Assembly: GCA_947036815.1 (NCBI GenBank)
Contig: CAMQRS010000015.1
Span: 1 to 34,693, forward strand
Direction of reading: 5' to 3'
Source: an uncultured Erysipelotrichaceae bacterium
Lineage (GTDB): Bacteria > Bacillota_I > Bacilli_A > Erysipelotrichales > Erysipelotrichaceae
Length of the DNA: 34,693 bases
The translations under genes and the position numbers were made by a program. Below, piece by piece: positions 16,394 to 25,014 of the stretch. Each line of letters begins with the position of its first letter. The first letter of the stretch is position 1. The notes beneath the pieces were generated by a model, which worked only from the letters and a program-made list of their open reading frames with translations, did no database searches and had not been told where the DNA came from.

Positions 16394-17626
16394 ATGAATG
16401 AAACAATATTAAGAAAATATGCACGGCTAGGTGTTGTCATGGGCGCAAATGTGCAAAAAGGACAAGCGTTAATAATCAATACTTCTGTCGAGGCAGTAGA
16501 AATTACTAGATATGCGGTAGAGGAAGCGTATAAAGTAGGAGCTAGTGAAGTTATAGTAAACTGGGGAGATGATTTGATTTCACGTTTGCACTATGAATCT
16601 CAAAGTGTAGAAAGTTTATGTGATGTTCCTGAATGGATGGTTGAACAAAAAGTTGCGAAACTAAGAGCAGGCGCAGCAATATTACATATTATTAGTGATA
16701 CGCCTGGTATTATGGGTGGAATCGATGCAGAAAAAATAAGTGAAAGTATGAAAGTTAGAGGAGAAAAATTCAAAGAAGCTAGAGAAATTACGATGGCAAA
16801 TAAATCTCAGTGGTCGATTATTGCAGTACCTAATGTACGTTGGGCTAAACAAGTGTTTCCGGAGTTAAGTGAAAATGATGCGTTAGCGGCGTTGTGGGAT
16901 AAAGTGTTATTTGCGGTGCATGTAAGTGAAGATAACGATCCAATTGCGATTTGGAAAACACACAATAAAGCGCTTGGAGCGAGAGAAACGATTTTAAATG
17001 ATTATAATTTTAAGTCATTACATTTTAAAAATGAAGTTGGAACTGATATAACGATTGACTTAGTAAAAGATCATATTTGGGCTGGTGGAAGTGAATACAA
17101 TGCAAATGGTGTCGAATTTAATGCGAATATGCCGACAGAAGAAATATTTAGTATGCCTTATAAATACGGGGTTAATGGAACGGTAGTAACAACGAAACCG
17201 TTGGATTATAATGGAACATTAATAAATGAATTTTCACTGACGTTCAAAAATGGTAAAGTAGTTGAATACAGTGCGAGCAATGATTTGAGTACGCTAACGT
17301 CGTTAATTGAATTTGATGAAGGAAGTGCGTATATCGGAGAGGTTGCTTTAGTTCCTTATAGCTCACCCATTTCAATGAGTAATACGTTATTCTATAATAC
17401 ATTATTTGATGAAAATGCTTCATGTCATTTAGCGTTAGGTAGAGCGTACCCTATGAATGTTAAAGGAGGTGTTGAAATGAGTCAAGAAGAGTTGAATGAG
17501 GTAGGTAGTAATCATTCGATGACACATGTAGACTTTATGTTTGGAAGTAAGTGTATGAATATTGAAGGTGTTCAACAAGATGGAACAAGAGTTTCAGTGT
17601 TCGAAAATGGAGATTTCACATTCTAA
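16394..17626 (+). CDS. M29 family metallo-aminopeptidase
   Basis: The 410-residue protein matches the M29 (AmpS/PepS, thermophilic aminopeptidase) family, which removes N-terminal amino acids from peptides using two divalent metal ions. Family signatures near the C-terminal half are PTEEIFSMPYK, the ligand-bearing YIGEVALVPYSSPIS, CHLALGRAYP and MTHVDFMFGS, which together supply the Glu, His and Asp ligands. The N-terminal region LRKYARLGVVMGANVQKGQ is also typical. The start at 16394 follows GGGAGGT; an earlier ATG at 16379 overlaps that site and is rejected. It is probably cytoplasmic, as no signal is visible. It stands just before the opp operon, so it could act on peptides that operon imports; this is inference. 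Confidence 0.93.
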   Translation: MNETILRKYARLGVVMGANVQKGQALIINTSVEAVEITRYAVEEAYKVGASEVIVNWGDDLISRLHYESQSVESLCDVPEWMVEQKVAKLRAGAAILHIISDTPGIMGGIDAEKISESMKVRGEKFKEAREITMANKSQWSIIAVPNVRWAKQVFPELSENDALAALWDKVLFAVHVSEDNDPIAIWKTHNKALGARETILNDYNFKSLHFKNEVGTDITIDLVKDHIWAGGSEYNANGVEFNANMPTEEIFSMPYKYGVNGTVVTTKPLDYNGTLINEFSLTFKNGKVVEYSASNDLSTLTSLIEFDEGSAYIGEVALVPYSSPISMSNTLFYNTLFDENASCHLALGRAYPMNVKGGVEMSQEELNEVGSNHSMTHVDFMFGSKCMNIEGVQQDGTRVSVFENGDFTF

Positions 17627-17647
17627 AAGAGCGAAAGCTCTTTTTTT
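17626..17647 (+). terminator. Terminator of the aminopeptidase gene
   Basis: AAAGAGC and GCTCTTT pair around a GAAA tetraloop and run into a T tract. It starts at the last base of the stop codon. Confidence 0.9.
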
Positions 17648-17694
17648 ATGATAGGAGAAGGCGGAGTTGATTCTTATGGATTTAGAGTGAATTG

Positions 17695-17767
17695 ATTATT
17701 TACATGTGAAAAGCCTTCAATTATTTGCATAAAATGTAAATAATTACATTTTATGCAAATAATTGAA
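17695..17767. repeat. Operator-like cluster with a perfect 24-bp inverted repeat
   Basis: Two 24-base arms (17716-17739 and 17744-17767) are exact reverse complements around a four-base centre (ATAA). Within and next to them is an 11-mer, ATTATTTRCAT, present four times: forward at 17695-17705 and 17720-17730, and inverted at 17734-17744 and 17753-17763. No T tract follows, and it lies about 75 bases upstream of the predicted transcript start of oppA, so it is better explained as a DNA-level operator or cruciform than as a terminator. The rest of the 17648-17806 gap shows nothing else that I recognise. Confidence 0.85.
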
Positions 17768-17806
17768 ACAAGAGTCAGTTTGTGTGAAAAATAAGTGTAT
17801 AAAATC

Positions 17807-17835
17807 TTGCATTAATGTGATTATTGTACTATAAT
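17807..17835 (+). promoter_or_regulatory. Promoter of the opp operon
   Basis: A -35 box TTGCAT (17807-17812), a 17-base spacer and a perfect -10 box TATAAT (17830-17835) predict a start near 17842 and a leader of about 40 bases. Confidence 0.75.
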
Positions 17836-17882
17836 AAACACATCATTAAAAAATAATGAAAGAGAGAGGAGAATGAATATTT

Positions 17883-19703
17883 ATGAAAAAATTATTCAAA
17901 TTTACATTATGTTCTCTAATGGGGTTAAGTTTAGTCGCATGTGGTAGCGGTGATACTGAAGCTAGAGATACATTAATCGTTGGAACGCCTGAAATTTCAG
18001 GAGACTTCATGGAAGGGTTTGGAAACAGTAGTTATGATCTATATGTTAAAAACTTATTAACAGGATATGAAACATACAACTTCGACCAAAAAGAAGAAGA
18101 TTTCTTACTTGATGAAACGGCAATGGCAGGAGTTGAAACTCTTACAAATGAAGACGGTTCAAAAACATATACTTTCACAGTTAACGAAGATTTAACTTGG
18201 AGTGACGGTGAAACAATTGACGCTAATGACTATGCGTTTTCTATGTTATGGCAAGCTGGAAAAGCTTGGGTAACTGCAGGAGCTGCTAGTGAAGAAGGGG
18301 ATGGATTAATTGGGTATGATGCATATCATGAAGGTACTGCAAACGCTTTTGCGGCGGTACAATTAATTGATGATTATAACTTCTCATTAACAATTGATGC
18401 AGCAGAACTACCTTATTTCTATGAAATGAATTATGTTTCTGTTAAACCATTACCACAACATATATTCTCACCAGAATCAAAAGTTCTTTCTACACCAGAA
18501 GGTGCTTATATTGATGCAGCTGATTTAGCTGGAGATATGGCAGTAGTTGCTGATGGAGAAGGTGCATTCCGTTTTGCTCCGACTGTGTCATGTGGACCAT
18601 ACGAATTCGTATCTTTCAAAAATCAAATTGTTACATTAGAAATTAACGAAGAATACGCTGGAGATCCAGATGGAGATTTACCTACAATTCCTACAGTAAT
18701 TGTTAAATATATCGATCAATCTACAGATGTTGACCAATTAATTGCTGGAGATGTAGACATCATTAATGGTGTTGTTGAAGGTGATAAAATTGAAAAAGCT
18801 AAAAAAGAAATAGAAGCAGGTAATTTAGCTGAATCTAATTATGCAAGAAGTGGTTACGGATACGTAGCTATGGCTAATGAACATGGGGCAACTGCTATTA
18901 AAGAAGTTCGTCATGCAATCGCTTATATTTTAGATAACGATGAAATTATTAACTCTGTATTAGGTGGTTACGGAACAAGTGTTGCTGCTGATTACGGTGT
19001 TTCTCAATGGATGTATCAAGAAAATGCTGATGCAATTGAAGAATTGAATTACTATTCATATTCAATCGCTAATGCAAATGCATCATTAGATAAAACAGAT
19101 TACCTATACGAAGCTGATGGAGTAACTTTATGGGATGCTGAAAAAGCAACTGCAGATAATGAGTACTACCGTTATAACTCTGCAAAAGAAGTGTTAGAAA
19201 TTAAACATTTTGGAACAGACGATAACACAGTTACAGATACTGTTGAAAACCAATTCAACGCAAACAGTGGATTAGTAGGAATTGACTTCTCGATTACTCG
19301 TGGGGATTTCGATGCATTATTAAGTGCTTACTACTATCGTTATGATGATGCAGTAGAAGATAGATATCACACATTTAACTTAGCTGTTGGATTTACACCA
19401 GTGTACGATCCATATTACTCATATCACTCAGATTACTTTGGAACATGGCAAAATTCTACGCAAACAAGTGATCCAACGTTAGATGCATTAATTATGGATT
19501 TACGTTCTACTTCAAGTACTGATCGTGATGCATATGCTGCTAAATGGTTAACATTCCAACAAGCATGGAACGACTATTTACCAATGATTCCAATTTACTC
19601 AAATTCTTACTTTGATTTCTACAATTCAAGTTTAGAAGGTGTTGATACATCTCCATTATTTGACTGGTCAAAAATGATTTGTAAAATTAAATGGGCTGAA
19701 TAA
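17883..19703 (+). CDS. oppA: Oligopeptide ABC transporter substrate-binding lipoprotein
   Basis: This 606-residue extracytoplasmic receptor captures peptides and delivers them to the OppB/OppC channel. A lipoprotein signal is clear: basic MKKLFKF, a hydrophobic stretch, and the lipobox LVAC with the lipidated Cys20. The mature part matches solute-binding family 5, including KTYTFTVNEDLTWSDGETIDANDYAFSML split over its early lobe, the KPLPQHIFSP region, SCGPYEFVSF, and EVRHAIAYILDNDEII with its following Gly-rich turn. GAGGAG lies 11 bases before the ATG. A hairpin after the gene probably reduces readthrough, so that the receptor is made in excess over the membrane complex. The preferred ligand is unknown. 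Confidence 0.95.
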   Translation: MKKLFKFTLCSLMGLSLVACGSGDTEARDTLIVGTPEISGDFMEGFGNSSYDLYVKNLLTGYETYNFDQKEEDFLLDETAMAGVETLTNEDGSKTYTFTVNEDLTWSDGETIDANDYAFSMLWQAGKAWVTAGAASEEGDGLIGYDAYHEGTANAFAAVQLIDDYNFSLTIDAAELPYFYEMNYVSVKPLPQHIFSPESKVLSTPEGAYIDAADLAGDMAVVADGEGAFRFAPTVSCGPYEFVSFKNQIVTLEINEEYAGDPDGDLPTIPTVIVKYIDQSTDVDQLIAGDVDIINGVVEGDKIEKAKKEIEAGNLAESNYARSGYGYVAMANEHGATAIKEVRHAIAYILDNDEIINSVLGGYGTSVAADYGVSQWMYQENADAIEELNYYSYSIANANASLDKTDYLYEADGVTLWDAEKATADNEYYRYNSAKEVLEIKHFGTDDNTVTDTVENQFNANSGLVGIDFSITRGDFDALLSAYYYRYDDAVEDRYHTFNLAVGFTPVYDPYYSYHSDYFGTWQNSTQTSDPTLDALIMDLRSTSSTDRDAYAAKWLTFQQAWNDYLPMIPIYSNSYFDFYNSSLEGVDTSPLFDWSKMICKIKWAE

Positions 19704-19751
19704 TTAAATTATATAAGTTTATAGTATTTATAAAGTTTATCTAATTTATAC

Positions 19752-19785
19752 ATGATAGGATGTTAATCGTCCTATCATTTTATTG
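19752..19785 (+). terminator. Intra-operon hairpin (partial terminator) between oppA and oppB
   Basis: ATGATAGGATG pairs with CGTCCTATCAT (one G-U pair) around TTAAT, followed by TTTTATT. The T tract is interrupted, and a good ribosome binding site for oppB follows, so it is probably a leaky terminator or mRNA stabiliser rather than an operon end. Confidence 0.7.
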
Positions 19786-19810
19786 TTAAAAGGTATGGAG
19801 GAAATTTAAA

Positions 19811-20770
19811 ATGATAAAATATTGTATTAAACGTGTCCTGTCAATCATTCCAGTATTATTTGTAATATCTGTGCTGCTATTTGGTATATCTAAAGCAATG
19901 CCAGGAGATCCTGTAGTTCACATGATCCAAGGTGTAAAAGCAGAACAGTATGATCAACAATATGCTTACTGGGAAGAAAGATTAGGATTGGATAAAAGTT
20001 TACCTGAGCAATACGTTGCTTGGATTTCAAATTTAGCTCAAGGTGAGCTAGGGTTCTCAACAAGTTACAACAAACAAGTTGTGTCAGTAATAAAAGACCC
20101 ATTAGTTAACACAATCGCACTTAATGTATTTGTGTTATTCTTCTCTCTTTCAATTTCAATATATGCTGGAATTCAATGTGCAGTTAAAAAAGGTACCTTT
20201 GTCGATAGGTTTTGGCAAGTATTTTCGCTGACTGGACGTAGTGTACCTGCATTCTTTGTTTCCATGTGTTTAATTTATTTATTTGCAATTAAACTAGGAT
20301 GGTTCCCAATTGGGGGAATGCCTATGCAATTAGATGGATTTAATCTATTGGAATGGCTAAGATATTTAGTGTTACCAGTTACCACATTAACATTAATATC
20401 TTTAGCAGGAACGATTCAATATGTACGTAACTCTATGTTAGAATCAATCAATCAAGATTATATAAGAACTGCAAGAAGTAAAGGATTAACGGAGAAAGTG
20501 GTAATTTATTCACATGCATTCCGTAATGCTTTAATTCCTGTAATAACAATAGTTATTTCTAGTATTGGGACGCTGTTTACAGGGTCTATGATTACAGAAT
20601 CAGTATTTGGATGGGAAGGGTTAGGAACAGTATTAATAAAAGCATTAAATAGTCGTGATGCAATGTTAATTATTGTGATGAACTTCTTCTATGCATTCAT
20701 TTATATATTAACTAACTTTATCGCAGATTTACTGTATGCAGTAGTAGATCCACGTATTAAATTGGATTAG
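19811..20770 (+). CDS. oppB: Oligopeptide ABC transporter permease OppB
   Basis: One of the two transmembrane subunits of the peptide importer, 319 residues as usual for the family. It has an N-terminal helix (RVLSIIPVLFVISVLLFGIS) followed by MPGDPV, a typical OppB/DppB feature, then an extracytoplasmic segment with ERLGLDKSLPEQYVAWISN, and five further helices. The cytoplasmic EAA loop that docks the ATPases is YIRTARSKGLTEKVVIYSHA (from residue 217) followed by FRNALIPV. It ends VDPRIKLD. The start follows GGAGGAAATTTAAA. OppC begins 11 bases after its stop. Confidence 0.96.
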   Translation: MIKYCIKRVLSIIPVLFVISVLLFGISKAMPGDPVVHMIQGVKAEQYDQQYAYWEERLGLDKSLPEQYVAWISNLAQGELGFSTSYNKQVVSVIKDPLVNTIALNVFVLFFSLSISIYAGIQCAVKKGTFVDRFWQVFSLTGRSVPAFFVSMCLIYLFAIKLGWFPIGGMPMQLDGFNLLEWLRYLVLPVTTLTLISLAGTIQYVRNSMLESINQDYIRTARSKGLTEKVVIYSHAFRNALIPVITIVISSIGTLFTGSMITESVFGWEGLGTVLIKALNSRDAMLIIVMNFFYAFIYILTNFIADLLYAVVDPRIKLD

Positions 20771-20781
20771 GAGGACAAAAG

Positions 20782-22608
20782 ATGAAAAATAATAATAAAA
20801 AAACATCATTTTTAGGTTCTCTTAAAAATATGTTTAATGTAAGAAAAAGTAATGAAGTAATGAATAATTTAGAAGAAGAAGAAATACTTACTCCAATGAG
20901 AGTAATCGTTCGTAACTTTTTTGCTAATAAACTAGCAATTGTAGGAATAGTTTTATTTACTGCAATTTGTGTGTTTTCTTTTGCAGGAAATGCCTACTAC
21001 GATGTAAGTCTTACATATACGGAATCAACGTTAAGAAATATTAGTCCAGGAACAGGATATTTAAGTGTTCCATCTGAATTAGAAGAAAATGGTATCGTAG
21101 ACATTCAGTCTGGGGTTTCATTCAGTGTTGGTTTAGATGAACAAGGAAATATTTATACTTGGGGTGTAAGCACAAATGAATCTTTAGATTTGCCTGAAGG
21201 TACATTAGAACGAAAATACTCGCAAATAGCAGTAGGAGATCGTCATGTATTAGCATTAGGTGAAGATGGAGAAATATATGGATGGGGTTATAACTCATTC
21301 TCTCAATCAGAAGTTAATTTCGAACTTGAACAAGATTTAAGAGGTAAAGAAATTGAACAAATTTACGCGAGTGAAGCGTATTCAGCTGTATTAACAACAG
21401 ATAACGAAGTGTATGCTTGGGGATCTGTACTGAGTTCTAAAGTTGATAAAATTCCAGCTGACATTCAAGGTAAAATAATTGATGTGACTTGTGCAACTTA
21501 TAACATGTTACTGTTACTAGATGATGGTACAGTAGCCTCGGTAGGTGTAACAGGAAGTGATGTTGCTCAAATACCAACTGAATTAACAGATGGTAGTGTC
21601 AATGTTGTAGATGTAACAATGTCTTATCGTAATGGGTTAGCATTAGATGATGAAGGAAATATCCATGTTTGGGGATCTCAAACTCACGGATTATTAAAAG
21701 TTCCTGAAATTGAAGGAGAAGTTCTTCAAATCGCTAGTGGAAAAAACTCATTATTTGTAGCAACAGATGAAGATATTTATGCATGGGGAGATAACTCATT
21801 AGGTGAGTTAGATGCTCCGACAGTTGAAAATTTAGATACATTATTCGCAGGTTATTTCCAAATGTATGCAGTTAATACAAGTGGAGAAGTAGCGACTTGG
21901 GGAAACAATGGATTCTTATTTGGAACAGATGAATTCGGTAGAGATTTACTTAAGCGTCTGATGTCAGGGGGAACTGTGACATTAAGTGTAGGAGTTATCG
22001 CTGCTGTGATTTCAACTTTCTTAGGTTTATTAATTGGTATGTTATCTGGATTTATCGGTGGTAAAGTAGATAACTTATTAATGCGTTTTGGTGAAATTAT
22101 TATGTCAATTCCATTTATGCCAATCGTTATTACATTAAGTAGTATTGTAGGAAGTGAAGTAAGTCCTTCTACAAGAATTAATATGATTATGGTTATTTTA
22201 GGATTATTAAGTTGGCCAGGATTAGCGCGTCTAGTTCGTGGACAAATATTAGTTGAGCGTGAAAAAGATTTCGTGCTTGCTGCTAGAGCATTAGGAGTGA
22301 AAGAAGTGAATATTGTTATATCACACGTTCTTCCGAATGTAGTTAGTATTTGTATTGTAAATATGACTTTAAGTTATGCAGGATTTATGTTAACTGAATC
22401 TGGATTATCATATCTAGGATTCGGAGTTGCTAATCCACAAGCGTCTTGGGGAAATATGTTAAATAGTGTAACAAATAGTGAAGCGATTGAAAATTATTGG
22501 TGGAGATGGGTTTTACCAGCAATGTGTGTAGTTATCGCAGCTATAGGAATTAACTTTATTGGGACGGCGTTATCTGATGCGATCGATCCTAAGGCTAACG
22601 AGAAGTAG
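20782..22608 (+). CDS. oppC: OppC-type permease with inserted seven-blade RCC1-like propeller
   Basis: The ends of this 608-residue protein are a normal OppC: cytoplasmic N-terminus, helix 1 (about 51-69), then after residue 380 FGTDEFGRDLLKRLMSGG, five membrane helices and the EAA loop (about 493-520, REKDFVLAARALGVKEVN). Between them, about residues 104-378, are seven RCC1-like repeats. Each has the form of a short strand, xxAxGxxxSxAL, DxGxIYxWG. The WG positions are YTWG 125, YGWG 166, YAWG 211, a degenerate ASVG 252, HVWG 295, YAWG 333 and ATWG 371, spaced 38-45 residues. By topology the propeller is outside the membrane, facing OppA. The last blade runs straight into FGTDEFGRD. Without the insert the length is about 333, normal for OppC. 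AGGAGG lies seven bases before the start. Confidence 0.93.
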   Translation: MKNNNKKTSFLGSLKNMFNVRKSNEVMNNLEEEEILTPMRVIVRNFFANKLAIVGIVLFTAICVFSFAGNAYYDVSLTYTESTLRNISPGTGYLSVPSELEENGIVDIQSGVSFSVGLDEQGNIYTWGVSTNESLDLPEGTLERKYSQIAVGDRHVLALGEDGEIYGWGYNSFSQSEVNFELEQDLRGKEIEQIYASEAYSAVLTTDNEVYAWGSVLSSKVDKIPADIQGKIIDVTCATYNMLLLLDDGTVASVGVTGSDVAQIPTELTDGSVNVVDVTMSYRNGLALDDEGNIHVWGSQTHGLLKVPEIEGEVLQIASGKNSLFVATDEDIYAWGDNSLGELDAPTVENLDTLFAGYFQMYAVNTSGEVATWGNNGFLFGTDEFGRDLLKRLMSGGTVTLSVGVIAAVISTFLGLLIGMLSGFIGGKVDNLLMRFGEIIMSIPFMPIVITLSSIVGSEVSPSTRINMIMVILGLLSWPGLARLVRGQILVEREKDFVLAARALGVKEVNIVISHVLPNVVSICIVNMTLSYAGFMLTESGLSYLGFGVANPQASWGNMLNSVTNSEAIENYWWRWVLPAMCVVIAAIGINFIGTALSDAIDPKANEK

Positions 22609-22617
22609 GTGAAGGAT

Positions 22618-23604
22618 ATGAATAATTTATTAGAAATCAAAAATTTACACACATATTTTGATACAAAAAAAGGTTTAATTAAAGCTGTTAATGGAGTTAC
22701 TTTGACAATTGGTCAAGGAAGAACATTAGGAGTTGTAGGTGAATCTGGAAGTGGGAAATCTCAAACTGCTATGTCAGTACTTAGATTGTTTGAACACAAC
22801 CAAAAAATATATGAAGGAGAAGTTTTGTTTAATGGACAAGACATCTCTAAATGCTCGATTGATGAGTTAAGAAAAATTCGTGGAAACTCAATTTCAATGA
22901 TATTCCAAGAGCCAATGACATCATTAAATCCTGTATTTACAGTAGAGCGTCAAATTGGTGAAGTGTTAATGCTTCACCAAGGTGTTAGCAAAAAAGAAGC
23001 CAGAAAAAAAACAATTGAAGTATTAGCGCAAGTGAAAATTCATAACCCTGAGAAGATATGTAATTCTTATCCTTTCCAATTATCTGGTGGGATGAGACAA
23101 CGTGTTATGATTGCTATGGCCTTAGCATGTCGTCCGAAGTTACTAATAGCAGATGAGCCTACAACGGCTCTAGACGTTACTATTCAAGCTCAAATATTAA
23201 AACTAATGAATGAATTACAAGCTGATTTAGGAACAAGTATTATGTTTATTACACATGATTTAGGTGTTATTAACCAAATGGCTGATGATGTTGCAGTTAT
23301 GTATTGTGGGCAAGTAGTAGAACAAGCGCCGGTGGATTCAATATTCCATCCAACTACGTTCCTACATCCTTATACGGAAGGACTTTTAACTTCTATTCCA
23401 AGATTAGATTCTGATAGAAATGCAAGGTTGGAAGCAATTCCAGGTTCAGTGCCACATCCTTTAGCATTGCCAAGTGGATGTAGATTTGCACCACGTTGTA
23501 AATATGCAAAAGAAATATGTCATAAAGAAAATCCTGAATTAAGTGAAATAGCGCCAAATCATTTGATTCGTTGTCACTATCCTGTGAAGAGAGGAGAAGA
23601 ATAA
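22618..23604 (+). CDS. oppD: Oligopeptide ABC transporter ATP-binding protein OppD
   Basis: One of two cytoplasmic ATPases powering peptide import, 328 residues. Walker A is GESGSGKS (41-48), Q-loop Gln97 in [11 protein letters not shown], signature LSGGMRQR (155-162), Walker [13 protein letters not shown] (175-186) and H-loop His213. The C-terminal OppD/DppD extension carries four cysteines (Cys288, Cys294, Cys301, Cys319) in the GCRFAPRC...C...RCHYP pattern, which in this family can bind an iron-sulfur cluster. The ATG at 22618 is chosen over a GTG at 22609 because AGGTG lies at suitable spacing. The stop codon overlaps the oppF start by one base (TAATG), so translation is coupled. Confidence 0.95.
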   Translation: MNNLLEIKNLHTYFDTKKGLIKAVNGVTLTIGQGRTLGVVGESGSGKSQTAMSVLRLFEHNQKIYEGEVLFNGQDISKCSIDELRKIRGNSISMIFQEPMTSLNPVFTVERQIGEVLMLHQGVSKKEARKKTIEVLAQVKIHNPEKICNSYPFQLSGGMRQRVMIAMALACRPKLLIADEPTTALDVTIQAQILKLMNELQADLGTSIMFITHDLGVINQMADDVAVMYCGQVVEQAPVDSIFHPTTFLHPYTEGLLTSIPRLDSDRNARLEAIPGSVPHPLALPSGCRFAPRCKYAKEICHKENPELSEIAPNHLIRCHYPVKRGEE

Positions 23605-25013
23605 TGAGTCAACAAAAAGAACTAGTTAGAATATCAAATTTAAAGAAACATTTTCCTATGAAAAAATCTAGTATATTTTCAAAAGAACAATTATATGTAA
23701 AAGCAAATGATGGAATTACCTTATCAATTAGAGAAGGTGAAACATTTGGTTTAGTTGGAGAAAGTGGTTGTGGTAAATCTACTTTAGGTAGAGTATTACT
23801 TCAATTGTATCCTCAAACACAAGGGAATACAGTTTATTATGGAAAAAGTATCTATGAGGTGAAACCTGCATATGTTACTACCATTTTAAAGAAATTAAAT
23901 GCGAATGTGACTAAGTATAAAAAAGCACTAAGTGCTTCACAAGAGCATCTAGAAGATGAAAATCATAAAACACATGATGAAGAGAAAAAGAACTTTAATG
24001 TACTTGCACGTTTAGCAGGTGGATTAATGTTTAGCTCTGATTTATCTGCAGTTTCTAAAATTCTTTTAGAACAATATACAATAGGATGCAAAGTTGCTGA
24101 ATTATATGTTAAAAGCAATGGAGAAATCAGTTCAGAAATTAAAACTTTAGAAGTTCAAATGGATGAAATTGCAAGCCGTATTGCAACAATGAAACAATCA
24201 TTGAGTAATGAAGCAGATTTTGAAAGAGCAGAAGCAGAATACGATACTGGCTTAGATTTAACTTTGTTAAGTAAGTCTGAATTACGTCTGTTACGCCAAG
24301 ATATTCAAATTATCTTTCAAGATCCATATAGTTCTTTAAATCCAAAACTAACTGTAGGGCAAATTATATCTGAGGCATTAACTGCTCATAATGTATATCC
24401 GAAAGGTAGCCATGAATTAGAAGATTACGTATTATCTATTATGGATAAATGTGGGTTGGATAAATATTTCTTACATCGTTATTCTCACCAATTTTCTGGT
24501 GGACAAAGACAACGTATTGGAATTGCTAGAGCACTTGCATTAAAACCTAAGTTTATTGTATGTGATGAGGCTGTATCAGCACTAGATGTTTCTATCCAAT
24601 CTCAAATAATTAATTTATTACAAGATTTAAAAGAACAAGAAAATCTTACATACTTATTTATTACTCATGATTTAAGTGTTGTTAAATATATCTCTGATCG
24701 TATTGGAGTTATGTATTTAGGAAATATGGTTGAATTAGCGAATTCTGAAGATATCTTCAAAAATCCTGCACATCCATATACACAAGCATTAATGAATGCA
24801 ATTCCTACGACAGATATAAATAATAGAGAATTACATATTTTAGAGGGGGATATACCAAGTCCGATTAATCCTCCAAAAGGATGTAAATTCCATACACGTT
24901 GTGAGTTTGCATGTGATGTATGTAAACAAGTGAATCCTAGATGGCGTGAAATTGAAGATGGACATTTTGTTGCTTGTCACAAAACTGACCCAGAAATGAG
25001 CGAAAATTTCTAG
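23604..25013 (+). CDS. oppF: Oligopeptide ABC transporter ATP-binding protein OppF with large internal insert
   Basis: The second ATPase of the importer. Walker A is GESGCGKST (52-60), the Q-loop is in IFQDPYSSLNP (Gln239), signature FSGGQRQR (297-304), Walker B FIVCDEAVSALD (317-328), H-loop His355. The C-terminal Cys pattern CKFHTRCEFACDVC ... C is kept. The protein is 469 residues, against about 310-330 in typical OppF, because of roughly 137 extra residues (about 86-222) between Walker A and the Q-loop. The insert is Lys/Glu-rich and helical (ILKKLNANVTKYKKALSASQ; SSEIKTLEVQMDEIASRIA), with a hydrophobic middle, and probably forms a coiled coil. The start in TAATG, preceded by GAGAGGAG, is favoured over an upstream GTG or TTG. 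Confidence 0.94.
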   Translation: MSQQKELVRISNLKKHFPMKKSSIFSKEQLYVKANDGITLSIREGETFGLVGESGCGKSTLGRVLLQLYPQTQGNTVYYGKSIYEVKPAYVTTILKKLNANVTKYKKALSASQEHLEDENHKTHDEEKKNFNVLARLAGGLMFSSDLSAVSKILLEQYTIGCKVAELYVKSNGEISSEIKTLEVQMDEIASRIATMKQSLSNEADFERAEAEYDTGLDLTLLSKSELRLLRQDIQIIFQDPYSSLNPKLTVGQIISEALTAHNVYPKGSHELEDYVLSIMDKCGLDKYFLHRYSHQFSGGQRQRIGIARALALKPKFIVCDEAVSALDVSIQSQIINLLQDLKEQENLTYLFITHDLSVVKYISDRIGVMYLGNMVELANSEDIFKNPAHPYTQALMNAIPTTDINNRELHILEGDIPSPINPPKGCKFHTRCEFACDVCKQVNPRWREIEDGHFVACHKTDPEMSENF

Positions 25014-25014
25014 T

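Noticed and set aside
17716-17767. The long inverted repeat as a rho-independent terminator or a transposon end pair
   Set aside because: There is no T tract on either strand, a normal terminator already ends the upstream gene at 17626-17647, and there is no transposase or target duplication nearby.
20782-22608. Possibility that the OppC/RCC1 protein is a frameshift or assembly chimera
   Set aside because: The frame is continuous, the insert sits exactly in the helix 1 to FGTDEFGRD loop, the last blade flows into that motif, the blade count is complete, and base use matches the flanks. Read mapping would still be the decisive test.
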